DNA of 64,000 nt from Calditrichota bacterium (lineage in GTDB: Bacteria; Zhuqueibacterota; Zhuqueibacteria; Thermofontimicrobiales; Thermofontimicrobiaceae): NCBI GenBank assembly GCA_013152715.1, contig JAADFU010000147.1, positions 2,501 through 66,500 on the forward strand. The letters are read 5' to 3'. Positions 1 to 9,618 of the stretch are shown here, in pieces (positions within the stretch are counted from its first letter, which is position 1; each line of letters begins with the position of its first letter). The translations under genes were made by a program, and so were the position numbers. The notes beneath the pieces are model-generated. The model saw nothing but the letters and a program-made list of their open reading frames with translations. It had not been told where the DNA came from and did no database searches.

Positions 1-1172
<1,172 letters not shown>

Positions 1173-1256
1173 ATGCCTCTTTGGCAGCAGATGGTTAGAA
1201 GCTTGGAAAAAATGCTAACTCGTAAGTTAAGCTTATTCTCAAATTGTAAATAAAAA

Positions 1257-1375
<119 letters not shown>

Positions 1376-1384
1376 TAAATTTTG

Positions 1385-1422
1385 AAAAAAAGCCTCAGTC
1401 TTATTGATTGAGGCTTTTTTTG
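1385..1422 (+). terminator. rRNA operon terminator
   Basis: A hairpin with an AGCCTCA / TGAGGCT stem and an 11-nt loop is flanked by an A-run and an 8-T run, as in a bidirectional intrinsic terminator. It starts about 10 nt after the 5S gene and ends the rRNA transcript. Confidence 0.92.
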
Positions 1423-2032
1423 TCATCATAATAAATCTTCGCGTCTTTCAAATGTCGGTATGTAGGGAATGCAAATTTGCATTCCTTGCTTTTCGGACAA
1501 CCTGTTTATTGTGGAGTGGCCTTCTGTTCCTGTCGTAGATTATGAAGCTGCTGAAGCAGCTATCGCAATGTTGATTTCGTGACTGGTACAATGTAACACA
1601 TTGTGTCTTAAGGAATTGTATGAGCATCACAATTTATTGTGGTGTGAGAGAATAAAAAGAAAAAAATAGGGAACTGCTTCAGCAGTTTCTTAAACTTAAA
1701 TTAAGTAATTAGCCACCGAGACACCGAAATCACAGAAAAAAGTGAGTAATTTTCCAATAATTTTTTTTTAATTCAAATTCAAAATAGTTTTGTCGAATGA
1801 TTGATATTTGAACCACAAACTAACCGAAGCTATTGGTTATGCTAAAAATTATTTTTCCGAAATTAAGTCGCAAAGTTCGCGCCAGATATTTTTTCTCCGA
1901 ATTTGAAGCGCACATTTGATTTCGCTGCTATTCTCCCCTAAATATTGAACTTTTTCCCCTGCAAGATTGTTAAAAGACCTATTATGAATTTTAATCGTTG
2001 AATTGTCAAATTTTAAAAGAAACCAGAGAAAT
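1423..2032. other. AT-rich intergenic region upstream of feoA
   Basis: I see no gene in these 610 bases. They hold one copy of a 64-bp dispersed repeat with a 20-bp palindrome (see the repeat entry), a small AACTGC/GCAGTT hairpin near 1673-1688, and the phrase CCACCGAGACACCG near 1712. The feo promoter must lie in the AT-rich 1750-2030 part, but no convincing -35/-10 pair or Fur box could be assigned. Confidence 0.6.
1451..1514. repeat. 64-bp dispersed repeat with perfect 20-bp palindrome, copy 1
   Basis: The centre is a perfect palindrome, GGAATGCAAATTTGCATTCC, at 1466-1485. The whole 64-bp unit aligns without gaps to 26800-26863 with 56 of 64 bases identical. Both copies are in non-coding DNA, so shared ancestry of a coding gene is unlikely. 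It may be a REP-like element or a regulator binding site embedded in a mobile fragment. Confidence 0.75.
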
Positions 2033-2500
2033 ATGACCAGGATACCTTTTGTAGCAAATACCGAATGCGTCATCACGGCGCTGGAAGGAGACAGGAACCT
2101 CACGGAACGCATGGCGCAAATGGGAATTTTGCCGGGCTCGCGATTGAGAATTGTCCGCGTTAGTCCGCTGGGCGGCACTGTGGAGGTAGTCATTGATCAG
2201 TCCGAAAGTCTGGCGATTCGCATTGAAGAGTTGAAGCAGTTGAATTGCAGGCTGGCGGCGATTCCCCTGTCGCAAATAAAATTTTGCAGCGATAAGCATT
2301 ATCGGGTTCTGAAATTTCTCGGCGGCATTTTTTTTCAGCAGAAAATGAAGAATCGTGGAATTGACCTCGGGGATGAGGTTGAAATTCTCGATGTACGAGG
2401 ATTGCGATTAAAAAATAAAAATAATCAGACGGTTGTTATCGGACGCGGCGAAGCGGAAAAGATAATTTTAGAGCCTTTGGAAGAAAATGGGCAAGAATAA
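2033..2500 (+). CDS. feoA: FeoA-like protein with two FeoA (SH3-like) domains
   Basis: A cytoplasmic accessory protein of ferrous iron uptake, 155 aa from this ATG. Residues about 8-72 form one FeoA domain (LTERMAQMGILPGSRLRIVR, then VVIDQSESLAIR). Residues about 78-150 form a second, weaker one (MKNRGIDLGDEVEILD, TVVIGRGEAEKI). Family members usually have about 75-80 aa and one domain, so this is a tandem version. The upstream TTG at 2003 would add ten unremarkable residues; the ATG behind AGAGA was preferred. The last 14 nt overlap feoB, so translation is probably coupled. FeoA is thought to act on the FeoB G domain; that role is from the family, not from this sequence. Confidence 0.88.
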   Translation: MTRIPFVANTECVITALEGDRNLTERMAQMGILPGSRLRIVRVSPLGGTVEVVIDQSESLAIRIEELKQLNCRLAAIPLSQIKFCSDKHYRVLKFLGGIFFQQKMKNRGIDLGDEVEILDVRGLRLKNKNNQTVVIGRGEAEKIILEPLEENGQE

Positions 2501-4511
2501 AAGAATCACCATTGCCATCAGTTCCATTCCCAACACCGGGAAATCCACGCTATTCAATCAACTGACCGGCGCCCATCAGATGGTCGGAAATTGGCCTGGC
2601 GTATCCGTGGAAAAAAAGATGGGCCGGTTCAAAATAGATGGCTACAACTTCACGCTCATCGACCTTCCCGGCACTTATTCTATCGTGCCCACTTCGCTGG
2701 AAGAGCAGGTCGTCAGGGATTTTTTGCTGCAAACCCCGCCTGACATCATCATCAACATTGTCGATGCGCGCAATTTGTACCGCAGTCTGGGTTTGACGCT
2801 GCAATTGGCACAGAGCGGCATTCCCATGATTGTGGCTGTGAACATGATGGATGAAGCCCGACGTCTGGGAGTGAAAATTAACTTCGAGGCGCTGCGCCAA
2901 CATTTGCGCATGGCAGTCGTTCCCATTGTCGCGCGCTCGGGCGAGGGGATTAATTCGCTCAAACAAGAAATTTTGAAATTAGTGCAGCAGCCGGTTTCGG
3001 CAAAGCCGCCGAATATTTCCTGTCCCCCGATCGTGGAAAATGCGCTCATTCATCTCGCCAGAAAATTGGAAAAAATTGAGCACGATCCGAGTTTGAGCAA
3101 AGTGTTTTTGGCGAGCCGGTTGCTGGAGAGCGAAGATTCCCTACTGCTGACACGGGTGAAAGATGAGAAACTGGCGACAATTCAGCGGGAAGCAATTGAA
3201 CTGCGCGAACACATTGAGAAAATAACGAAGGAAAATTTGTCGGTGATGTTCGCCCGTTGCCGTTTCAATGCTGTGAAGGGACTTATTCGCGAAGCCACTT
3301 CCGCGCCGACCGTCGAACATGACGAAATCACGCGAAAAATCGACAGCGTTTTGCTGCATAAATACCTGGGGCTGCCGCTTTTCTTTTTGATTATTTTTCT
3401 TTTGTTTCAGGGAATTTACGCCCTTGGTACGCCTTTGCAGAATTTGATCGGCGACGGCTTCAGCTATCTGCAAGCTACACTCCAGCACTGGGCGCTTTTT
3501 CAAAAATTGCCGCCGTTTTTTGCCAGCTTGATCATTGACGGACTTGTGATGGGATTGGGCGTTGTCATCAGTTTTTTTCCCATCATCGCCCTGTTTTTCG
3601 TTTTTATGTCCATCATCGAAGACAGCGGATACATGGCGCGGGCTGCCTTTTTAATGGATCGGCTCATGCACGCGCTCGGTCTGGACGGCAAAGCCTTCAT
3701 CAATATTTTGTTGGGATTTGGCTGTAACGTGCCCGCGGTCATGGGCACGCGAATTCTCTCCAGTCGGCACAACCGCATTGTGACCATGCTCTTGCTACCT
3801 TTCACGCTGTGCAGCGCCAGATTGCAGGTGTTCATCTTTTTCGCCGGGATTTTGTTCGCCCCGGCGGTCGCTCCCTGGGTGGTATTTGCGTTTTACGTGA
3901 TTAGCTTCACTGCTGTCATTTTAATAGGGCTGGCTTTGCGCGTGTTTAAATTTGCCGGAAAAGCAGAGCCGTTTATCATGGAAATTCCGCCCTATCGGCT
4001 GCCCAAGGCGAGCACGGTCGCCTTGCGCGCCTGGCAGGAAATCAAAGATTTTCTCTACCGCGCAGCGACGCTGATTGTCGGCGGCGTTCTGGTCGTCTGG
4101 TTTTTGACGCACGTCCCCATGAGTGCCGGAGATGACATTTCCCGCACCTGGGCTGGCCTCATCGGCCACTGGCTGCTTCCTTTGTTTCAGCCGCTGGGAA
4201 TTAATTGGCAGGAAATTGTCGCCTTGATTTTCGGATTTATCGCCAAGGAAATTGTCATCGGATCACTCGCTGTGATTTATGCCGGCGGAAACACAGCCGT
4301 ACAAATCGCTGCTCACGTTACGCCGCTGCAGGGCTTGAGCTTCATGATTTTCACACTGCTGTACACGCCGTGCATTGCCACTATCTCTGCCATCAAAGCT
4401 GAATCCCAATCGTGGAAAATCACTATTTTTTCTGTAACGCTGGGTCTGACTCTGGCGTGGACTGCCAGTTTTGTGCTTTATCAGGGCGCCGGTCTGCTGG
4501 GATTCCGGTGA
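2487..4511 (+). CDS. feoB: Ferrous iron transporter FeoB
   Basis: A 674-aa inner-membrane Fe(II) importer with an N-terminal GTPase domain. Visible motifs are G1 SSIPNTGKS (12-20), G3 DLPG (59-62) and G4 NMMD (119-122). A helical insertion domain follows to about residue 280, then a polytopic region. The conserved gate motif GFGCNVPAVMGTR and the CSARL segment are both present. The first glycine of G1 (GxxxxGKS in the family) is a serine here, which is uncommon. No FeoC is encoded. It overlaps feoA and is followed by about 150 nt of AT-rich DNA before a separate arsenic-type operon. Length and architecture fit full-length FeoB. Confidence 0.95.
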   Translation: MGKNKRITIAISSIPNTGKSTLFNQLTGAHQMVGNWPGVSVEKKMGRFKIDGYNFTLIDLPGTYSIVPTSLEEQVVRDFLLQTPPDIIINIVDARNLYRSLGLTLQLAQSGIPMIVAVNMMDEARRLGVKINFEALRQHLRMAVVPIVARSGEGINSLKQEILKLVQQPVSAKPPNISCPPIVENALIHLARKLEKIEHDPSLSKVFLASRLLESEDSLLLTRVKDEKLATIQREAIELREHIEKITKENLSVMFARCRFNAVKGLIREATSAPTVEHDEITRKIDSVLLHKYLGLPLFFLIIFLLFQGIYALGTPLQNLIGDGFSYLQATLQHWALFQKLPPFFASLIIDGLVMGLGVVISFFPIIALFFVFMSIIEDSGYMARAAFLMDRLMHALGLDGKAFINILLGFGCNVPAVMGTRILSSRHNRIVTMLLLPFTLCSARLQVFIFFAGILFAPAVAPWVVFAFYVISFTAVILIGLALRVFKFAGKAEPFIMEIPPYRLPKASTVALRAWQEIKDFLYRAATLIVGGVLVVWFLTHVPMSAGDDISRTWAGLIGHWLLPLFQPLGINWQEIVALIFGFIAKEIVIGSLAVIYAGGNTAVQIAAHVTPLQGLSFMIFTLLYTPCIATISAIKAESQSWKITIFSVTLGLTLAWTASFVLYQGAGLLGFR

Positions 4512-4659
4512 TTTTGTTTCGATTAATTTTTTCCCTCAATTGAAGCTTTGATTTCTCAAATTTCAAAACAATTTTCTTTCTTCTAATTCTTAATTCCATC
4601 CGGAATAGTTGATGTTCCTCTTTTTTTGATTTAAGTTTACCAGAAAAATAAAAAAAGAC

Positions 4660-4688
4660 TTGACTTCTTTATTTTTCATTTTTATATT
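4660..4688 (+). promoter_or_regulatory. Sigma-70 type promoter of the arsR-acr3 operon
   Basis: TTGACT (4660-4665) and TATATT (4683-4688) are separated by exactly 17 nt. The -10 lies 26 nt before the ArsR start codon, so the leader is short and an ArsR operator would be expected to overlap the promoter. No clear dyad could be fixed here. Confidence 0.8.
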
Positions 4689-4714
4689 TATCGAAATGAA
4701 AATGGAGAGAAAAA

Positions 4715-5116
4715 ATGGACGAGCTTTCTGAATTATTCAAAGCCCTGGGGGATAAAAATCGGCTGCGCATCATCAATTTGCTCAAACAGCGGTCGTTGTG
4801 CGTTTGTGAGATTACAGAAATATTGAAACTGGCGCCATCGACGGTGTCGCGGCACTTAAGTATTTTAAAAAATATTGGAATTATTAAAGATAAAAAGGAC
4901 AGGAAATGGGTGAACTATTCCCTGAATGTGTGTTACGACAACGTCCTGATTACGGTTTTGATGCCGCTTATTTTGTCCCAGTTGAAAACGGACTCTCAGG
5001 CAGAAAACGATTGGGAGAAATTAGAAAAGATGGACCGTAATTTTGTCTGCAAATCAAAAGATAGTTTGGCAGCTATTTCGAATAACATCGAAATGGGAGC
5101 TGAAATTAATTTGTGA
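4715..5116 (+). CDS. arsR: ArsR/SmtB-family metalloregulator (arsenic type)
   Basis: A 133-aa winged-helix repressor. The N-terminus ALGDKNRLRIINLLKQ is typical of ArsR. The recognition region carries LCVCEI at about 28-33, the alpha-3 CxC thiolate motif seen in As(III)/Sb(III)-sensing ArsR proteins, followed by the helix-turn-helix APSTVSRHLSILKNIGII and a beta-wing. The start follows GGAGAG by a good spacing. It is the first gene of a run containing an ACR3 pump, so arsenite-relieved autorepression of this operon is the likely role. Ligand identity is inferred from the motif and the neighbour. There is a further Cys near residue 112. Confidence 0.92.
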   Translation: MDELSELFKALGDKNRLRIINLLKQRSLCVCEITEILKLAPSTVSRHLSILKNIGIIKDKKDRKWVNYSLNVCYDNVLITVLMPLILSQLKTDSQAENDWEKLEKMDRNFVCKSKDSLAAISNNIEMGAEINL

Positions 5117-5190
5117 AAAAATGGACGTTGAGACGACTGCTTAATTTAATTTTGTAGTGCAAAAAATTCAGTAAAATGTTTGGAGGAAAA

Positions 5191-6243
5191 GTGGTTGCTG
5201 AAGAAACGAAAAAAATGTCATTCATCGATCGATTTTTAACTTTGTGGATTTTTTTGGCGATGGCTGTCGGCGTCGGTTCTGGGTATTTGTACCCGAGAAT
5301 AGTTGACTTCTGGAATTATTTTCAGGTCGGAACGACGAATATCCCCATTGCCATCGGGCTCATTCTGATGATGTACCCGCCGCTGGCAAAGGTAAAATAT
5401 GAAGAACTGGGTGAGGTTTTTCGAAACTGGCGAATTTTAGGATTGTCTCTGATTCAAAATTGGATCGTCGGCCCCATGCTGATGTTTCTGTTGGCGATTG
5501 TTTTTCTGCGCGGCTATCCGGAATACATGTACGGGTTAATCATGATCGGGCTGGCGAGATGTATTGCCATGGTCATTGTCTGGAACGAACTGGCCAAGGG
5601 CGATTCCGAATATGCCGCCGGTCTGGTGGCTTTCAATTCTATTTTTCAAGTGCTGTTTTATTCGGTTTATGCTTATGTTTTCATCACAATTTTGCCTACC
5701 TGGTTCGGCTTGAAAGGGACGCTGGTTCAGGTTACTATCGGACAAATCGCCAAGAGCGTTTTCATTTATCTCGGCATTCCATTTATCGCCGGGATTATCA
5801 CCCGTTTTTCATTGCTCAAATTAAAGGGCAAACAATGGTATGAGACAAAATTTATCCCGAAAATCAGCCCCATCACACTCATCGCTTTGTTGTTCACGAT
5901 TATCGTTATGTTTTCTCTGAAAGGCGAATATATTGTGCAACTCCCGCTGGATGTAGTGCGTATCGCCATTCCGCTTCTCATTTATTTTGTGTTGATGTTT
6001 CTGATCTCATTTTATATGAGTAAAAAGGTCGGTGCTAATTACAAACAGTCCGCCACGCTTTCATTTACCGCTGCCAGCAACAATTTTGAATTAGCCATTG
6101 CCGTTGCAGTGGCAGTTTTTGGGATTCATTCGGGAGAGGCGTTCGCTGCGGTCATCGGTCCCCTGGTCGAAGTGCCGGTCCTGATTGGGTTGGTAAATGT
6201 GTCTTTGAAATTTAAGGAAAAATATTTTAATGACGAAAAGTAA
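5191..6243 (+). CDS. acr3: ACR3-family arsenite efflux permease
   Basis: About 350 aa with ten hydrophobic segments, of the BART superfamily. The signature [20 protein letters not shown] contains the Cys essential for arsenite transport in characterised ACR3 proteins, and the second conserved block [21 protein letters not shown] is also present. The start is set at a GTG 4 nt after GGAGG; an in-frame ATG at 5176 has no Shine-Dalgarno of its own. ACR3 exports As(OH)3 across the inner membrane using the proton gradient. It sits 74 nt after arsR and overlaps the next gene by 14 nt. No ArsC-type arsenate reductase is in the window; the next gene may supply thiol chemistry. Confidence 0.93.
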   Translation: MVAEETKKMSFIDRFLTLWIFLAMAVGVGSGYLYPRIVDFWNYFQVGTTNIPIAIGLILMMYPPLAKVKYEELGEVFRNWRILGLSLIQNWIVGPMLMFLLAIVFLRGYPEYMYGLIMIGLARCIAMVIVWNELAKGDSEYAAGLVAFNSIFQVLFYSVYAYVFITILPTWFGLKGTLVQVTIGQIAKSVFIYLGIPFIAGIITRFSLLKLKGKQWYETKFIPKISPITLIALLFTIIVMFSLKGEYIVQLPLDVVRIAIPLLIYFVLMFLISFYMSKKVGANYKQSATLSFTAASNNFELAIAVAVAVFGIHSGEAFAAVIGPLVEVPVLIGLVNVSLKFKEKYFNDEK

Positions 6244-6538
6244 CGCAGAAATGGCAAAAAAGAGTAACAAACCCATTCTCATTTTGCGCACTCGCAACTG
6301 TCGCAAGAGCAATTTGGTCATTCGATTTTTGCAGAATAACAACATCCCGCATGAGGTAAAATCTCTGGAAACTGATCCGGAAGCGCAGCAGATCGCCAAA
6401 AAGCTGAATATACTTTCGTCACCGGGAATTGTTGTGAACGGGCAAGTTGTCAATCCCTATGAGTTAATTGAAAATTGTCAGATAAAGAATCCGGCGGGGA
6501 CAAAACAATTTTTAGAAGAATTGCTGGGGGCGGAGTGA
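6230..6538 (+). CDS. Small thioredoxin/glutaredoxin-fold protein
   Basis: A 102-aa protein. It has a beta-alpha-beta start ([20 protein letters not shown]), a later [28 protein letters not shown] segment with the cis-Pro loop (SSPG), and a C-terminal helix. This is the thioredoxin fold. The active site is C-R-K-S, a monothiol version of CxxC, so it may act as a monothiol redox partner or metal-binding protein rather than a dithiol reductase. It overlaps the end of acr3 by 14 nt, implying co-translation with the arsenite pump. An internal ATG at 6251 is an alternative start. A role in arsenate or arsenite handling is inferred only from position. Confidence 0.8.
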   Translation: MTKSNAEMAKKSNKPILILRTRNCRKSNLVIRFLQNNNIPHEVKSLETDPEAQQIAKKLNILSSPGIVVNGQVVNPYELIENCQIKNPAGTKQFLEELLGAE

Positions 6539-6596
6539 TAATTTTTTTTCAAAATTTTCATCAGCATGACGTTTTAGCAAATTGAAAGGATTTTCA

Positions 6597-7316
6597 ATGT
6601 TGACCAGTTTACTTGTTTATTCTTTTTTCATTATTGTGATCGCCTGGATTGGTGGCGCGATTCCGATTTATTTCAGGAAAAATTCGTTCGTTATCCATCT
6701 TTTTATCAGTTTCGGCGCTGGCGTTTTGCTGGGCGCCGCTCTTTTGCACATGACGCCTGACGCCGCAAAGTACATCGGCCCCCGGCTGGGGCTGCCTATT
6801 CTTCTTGGTTTTTTGTCGCTCTATATTTTTGAAAAATTTATTATGACCCACCCGTGTCCATCGGAAGGATGTGAGTTCCATTCTGTGGGAATTTCCGCTT
6901 TTGTTGGCTTGTCGGTTCACAGCTTAATTACCGGTCTGGCGTTGGGAGCAGGCATATTTGTGCCCCATCTCGGTATGGTTGTTTTCCTGGCAGTTGTGCT
7001 ACACAAACTTCCGGCGTCGCTGTCTTTGTCCAGTTTGCTCATCAAGGAACATTACTCCAATAAATCTATCATGCTGTTGACCTTGCTCTTTTCGGTGATG
7101 GTCCCCATCGGCGCTTTTATTACTTTTTTTGTGCTTCAGGGAACATCCTTGATTGCGATCGGCTATCTGATTGCATTTTCGGCTGGTACTTTTCTTCACG
7201 TGGCTGCAGATGATTTAATCCCGGAAGTGCACCGGCATTTCCAGTACCGCTACGTGCGGCTGGTGGCATTTTTATCTGGCTTGGTTGTTATTGGTGTTGT
7301 TAGATTTTTAGCATAG
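6597..7316 (+). CDS. ZIP-family divalent metal transporter
   Basis: A 239-aa, eight-helix membrane protein. The two metal-site helices are recognisable: VHSLITGLALGAG in TM4 (His-Ser/Asn motif) and LHKLPASLSLSSLL in TM5 (HxxP). TM6-7 has the AGTFLHVAADDLIPE block. It likely transports Zn(II) or a related divalent ion, and direction cannot be told from sequence. The ATG at 6597 is chosen because AAAGGA precedes it by 6 nt. It follows the thioredoxin-fold gene by 58 nt and is probably the last gene of the arsR-acr3 transcript. Note H-rich ends are missing, unlike some eukaryotic ZIPs. Confidence 0.9.
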   Translation: MLTSLLVYSFFIIVIAWIGGAIPIYFRKNSFVIHLFISFGAGVLLGAALLHMTPDAAKYIGPRLGLPILLGFLSLYIFEKFIMTHPCPSEGCEFHSVGISAFVGLSVHSLITGLALGAGIFVPHLGMVVFLAVVLHKLPASLSLSSLLIKEHYSNKSIMLLTLLFSVMVPIGAFITFFVLQGTSLIAIGYLIAFSAGTFLHVAADDLIPEVHRHFQYRYVRLVAFLSGLVVIGVVRFLA

Positions 7317-7461
7317 AAGAAACAACGAGGAGCTTTCTGAAAAATCATCGAAAATAGCTTCAGCCGATACATTGTTGAGTCTGTCAGCGGCGAAAAGCAG
7401 GGAGCGCATCAATGAAATTCATTCGTATTGAATTTATCCGGGAATGGGAGAGGAGACGAGC

Positions 7462-8019
7462 ATGATGAAAAATAGAAAAAAATTGCTCGGTAAACAGGTT
7501 TTGTTAATTATTCTTTTTGCTATCATCGTGAGTTTTGTTGTCAATTTTTTTCACCCGCGCGCTGTTAAAATTTCCTTTCAGCGGCCTCCCCTGGCGTACG
7601 CGTCAGATTCGGTCTTTGCCGAACAACTTCCGCCGGTGTCAATTGAAACCGATGAAAAAAACGGATTTTCCGAAGGCGACGATTTGCCAGTTGTCGGATT
7701 TGATCAGCTTAATCGGATCATTAGCGAAAACAAAGCATTGTTAATCGACGCCAGAGAAGAAGTCGAATTTCAGGCGGGACATTTACCGAACGCAATAAAT
7801 ATTCCCTACGAGAGATATTTTGAGTTTGAAGAAATAATCCAAAAATTGCCGCACGACAAATGGCTGGTTTGCTATTGCGACGGGTCGCCATGCGATTTGG
7901 GCACATTGCTGGCGGAAGAACTCAAATTGAGAGATTTCGCGAAAGTGGCAGTTTACGAGGGTGGTCTGAATGACTGGAAAGCGCATGGCAAGTCGAAGGG
8001 GGCAAGAAATGACAGATAA
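7462..8019 (+). CDS. Membrane-anchored rhodanese-like sulfurtransferase
   Basis: About 185 aa. One N-terminal hydrophobic helix (about 10-28) is followed by a periplasmic linker and a single rhodanese domain from about residue 75 (LLIDAREEVEFQAGHLPNAI). The active-site loop reads YCDGSPC, so the catalytic Cys is present and a second Cys lies five residues on, suggesting a redox or persulfide couple. ATG 7462 follows GAGAGGAG by a good distance. It overlaps the MauE-type gene by 11 nt. Rhodanese plus MauE/DoxX plus TauE permease is a recurring sulfur-stress combination; the substrate here is unknown. Confidence 0.88.
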   Translation: MMKNRKKLLGKQVLLIILFAIIVSFVVNFFHPRAVKISFQRPPLAYASDSVFAEQLPPVSIETDEKNGFSEGDDLPVVGFDQLNRIISENKALLIDAREEVEFQAGHLPNAINIPYERYFEFEEIIQKLPHDKWLVCYCDGSPCDLGTLLAEELKLRDFAKVAVYEGGLNDWKAHGKSKGARNDR

Positions 8020-8434
8020 AGGAAAAAGCAGGCTCATCAATTGGCTGTTGCGGATCATCATCGCCGGAATTTTCATCTACGCCGGCGCCGTGAAAATCGC
8101 CAATCCGGCCGGGTTTGCCGAACAAGTGGATAATTATCGCATTTTGCCATATTTTTTTGTGGTCATTACGGCTGTGGTTCTGCCGTGGCTGGAACTGATT
8201 TGCGGCATGTTGCTTTTGACGAGTCGCTGTCTTTCTGCTTCGGCGTTGATTTTGTTAGTGTTGAATTTCATTTTCATCGTGGCGATTGCTTCGGCGCTGG
8301 TGCGCGGGCTGGATATTAGCTGCGGCTGTTTTGCTGTCGGCGCAGAAGAGACAAAGATCGGGATGCAAAAATTGGCGGAAGATATTGTTTTGCTGGCGAT
8401 GAATGTTGTGATTTATCGGAATAGCCTAAAATGA
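8009..8434 (+). CDS. MauE/DoxX-like redox-associated membrane protein
   Basis: A 141-aa protein with four hydrophobic helices. The N-terminal pattern GIFIYAGAVKIANPAGFA followed by YRILP is the hallmark of the MauE/DoxX-like family. A CGCF motif near residue 107 matches the conserved Cys pair in MauE, which is thought to support disulfide formation of partner proteins. The start overlaps the rhodanese stop by 11 nt, and its own stop overlaps the next ATG (ATGA at 8431-8434), so three genes appear translationally coupled. It probably passes electrons between membrane and periplasmic thiols; partners are inferred. Confidence 0.85.
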   Translation: MTDKGKSRLINWLLRIIIAGIFIYAGAVKIANPAGFAEQVDNYRILPYFFVVITAVVLPWLELICGMLLLTSRCLSASALILLVLNFIFIVAIASALVRGLDISCGCFAVGAEETKIGMQKLAEDIVLLAMNVVIYRNSLK

Positions 8435-8601
8435 AGGAGAAGTTTTGCTGATGCGCTTTGGGTGAATGCATTGATTCAGATTGCAAAAAAATATTGCGCG
8501 CCATGAGCGAAGAAATCACAATGGTTGTCATTGCCGGTTTCCGCGTCGGACTGGTGGGATTGGTGCAACTTTTACAGGAAAGATTAGTTAAAAACACTTA
8601 A
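8431..8601 (+). CDS. Small Cys-rich reading frame with in-frame TGA at codon 7 (possible selenoprotein or decayed gene)
   Basis: The ATG overlaps the upstream stop (ATGA), so translation should restart here. The frame reads MKEKFC, then TGA, then CALGECIDSDCKKILRAM and an amphipathic, glycine-bearing C-terminal part (IAGFRVGLVGLVQLL), ending at TAA 8599-8601 after 57 codons. Two explanations fit. The TGA may encode selenocysteine in a Cys-Sec-Cys cluster, or the gene may be a pseudogene with a nonsense mutation. A weak hairpin can be drawn just after the TGA (TGATGC with GCATTG, GGGT in the loop), but the loop is nearer to the TGA than in known bacterial SECIS elements. The family is not recognised. 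Confidence 0.4.
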
Positions 8602-8636
8602 TTGCAAATAAATAAAATGACTGGGAAAATAGTTAA

Positions 8637-9407
8637 TTGACAAGCCTGGGAGCCATGCCGCTCGCGTTAATCGGGATTGTGTTACTGATTTCGTTTTTAT
8701 TGTCCATGTTTGGCCTGGGCGGCGCTCAATTGTACGTGCCGATTTTTTATTGGCTGGGAATGTCCCTGAAGAGCGAGGCGATTTTGCTGGCGCTCACCAT
8801 CAATTTTGTCACGCAGACCTCGGCATTTCTTTACTATCGCCGAAAAAAACTGGTAGAATTCAAAATAGGGATTCCGCTAATCGTTGCTGCGATTCCCATG
8901 ACTTTTGCCGGTGCGCATTTGACGTACAAAGTGCCGGATCATTTCATTGCTCTGTTCATCGGATTGTTTTTGATTGCACTTGGTTTACAGAGAATTTACA
9001 AACCGGCTGTCAAGCCGATTGCTCGCAGCCGCAAGCAAAAAATAGTGCTCGGTTTTTTTGCCGGCAGCGCTATCGGATTTTTGATCGGACTTTTGGGCAT
9101 CGGCGGCGGCTCGCTTGTTGTGCCGGCTTTGCTGTTGCTGGGTTTGACGCCCAAACACGCGGCAGCGACTTCGGCATTCGTTACGAGTATCTCTACGCTA
9201 TCCGGAAGCGCCGCGCACTGGAAAATGGGGACTGTGCCGCTGATAATTGTCGTTGTCACGGCTCTGGCGGCAATCGTCGGTTCGCAGTTGGGGGCGCGAT
9301 TTATGACAAAACGTTTACCTGAAAAGTTAATGTCTGTTTTGCTGGGGGTATTGCTGATTTTGATTGGAATGGTTTTTATTGTGAAAGAAGTGATATTTTT
9401 AGGATAA
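8637..9407 (+). CDS. TauE/SafE-family permease 1
   Basis: A 256-aa, eight-helix membrane protein with the internal duplication of this family. The N-half has LSMFGLGGAQLYVPIFYWLG and the C-half has LIGLLGIGGGSLVVPALLLLG, followed by AAATSAFVTSISTLSG. Family members export or import sulfite, sulfoacetate or related organosulfur anions. Position next to a rhodanese suggests a sulfur anion here. The TTG at 8637 (GGGA 10 nt upstream) gives full length; an ATG at 8655 is an alternative that removes six residues. It is one of three paralogous permeases between 8.6 and 16.6 kb, each clearly diverged from the others. Confidence 0.88.
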   Translation: MTSLGAMPLALIGIVLLISFLLSMFGLGGAQLYVPIFYWLGMSLKSEAILLALTINFVTQTSAFLYYRRKKLVEFKIGIPLIVAAIPMTFAGAHLTYKVPDHFIALFIGLFLIALGLQRIYKPAVKPIARSRKQKIVLGFFAGSAIGFLIGLLGIGGGSLVVPALLLLGLTPKHAAATSAFVTSISTLSGSAAHWKMGTVPLIIVVVTALAAIVGSQLGARFMTKRLPEKLMSVLLGVLLILIGMVFIVKEVIFLG

Positions 9408-9413
9408 ATATTT

Positions 9414-9440
9414 TGACAGGATTTACGGGATTTTCAGGAT
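9414..9440. repeat. Dispersed GACAGGAT-type repeat, copy 1
   Basis: A short intergenic unit reads GACAGGATTTACGGGATT and continues with TTCAGGAT. The same wording, in direct or inverted form, recurs at 13037-13089, 14632-14658 and 16674-16729, each time between genes. This is the pattern of a non-coding dispersed repeat. Confidence 0.65.
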
Positions 9441-9501
9441 AAAAAATTTATTTTTCCGCCGCCAATAAGTCAAAAAAAATCAGAATGGGGGCGAGAAAAT
9501 A

Positions 9502-9618
9502 ATGAAATACGAAGAGTTAACGGAAAAAGTTATTGGCAGTGCTTTTCGTGTTTATTATTCTTTTGGCTTATCCTCTCAAAAAAATTATTTAATTTCGAAG
9601 GAAAAAAATGAGCACTGA
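9502..9618 (+). pseudogene. Truncated GxxExxY-family fragment
   Basis: A 38-codon frame begins MKYEELTEKVIGSAFRVYYS. This is very close to the N-terminus of the GxxExxY protein family (small PDDEXK-like proteins, usually about 125 aa), in which the motif is ExxxxVIGxAxxVY. The rest of the gene is missing: after 20 residues the frame continues as unrelated sequence and stops inside the CDF gene. It looks like a remnant cut off when neighbouring genes were inserted. Confidence 0.6.

Noticed and set aside
8750-9322. A 190-codon second frame inside TauE/SafE permease 1
   Set aside because: It is rich in Cys, His and Arg as expected for an out-of-frame reading of a hydrophobic gene.
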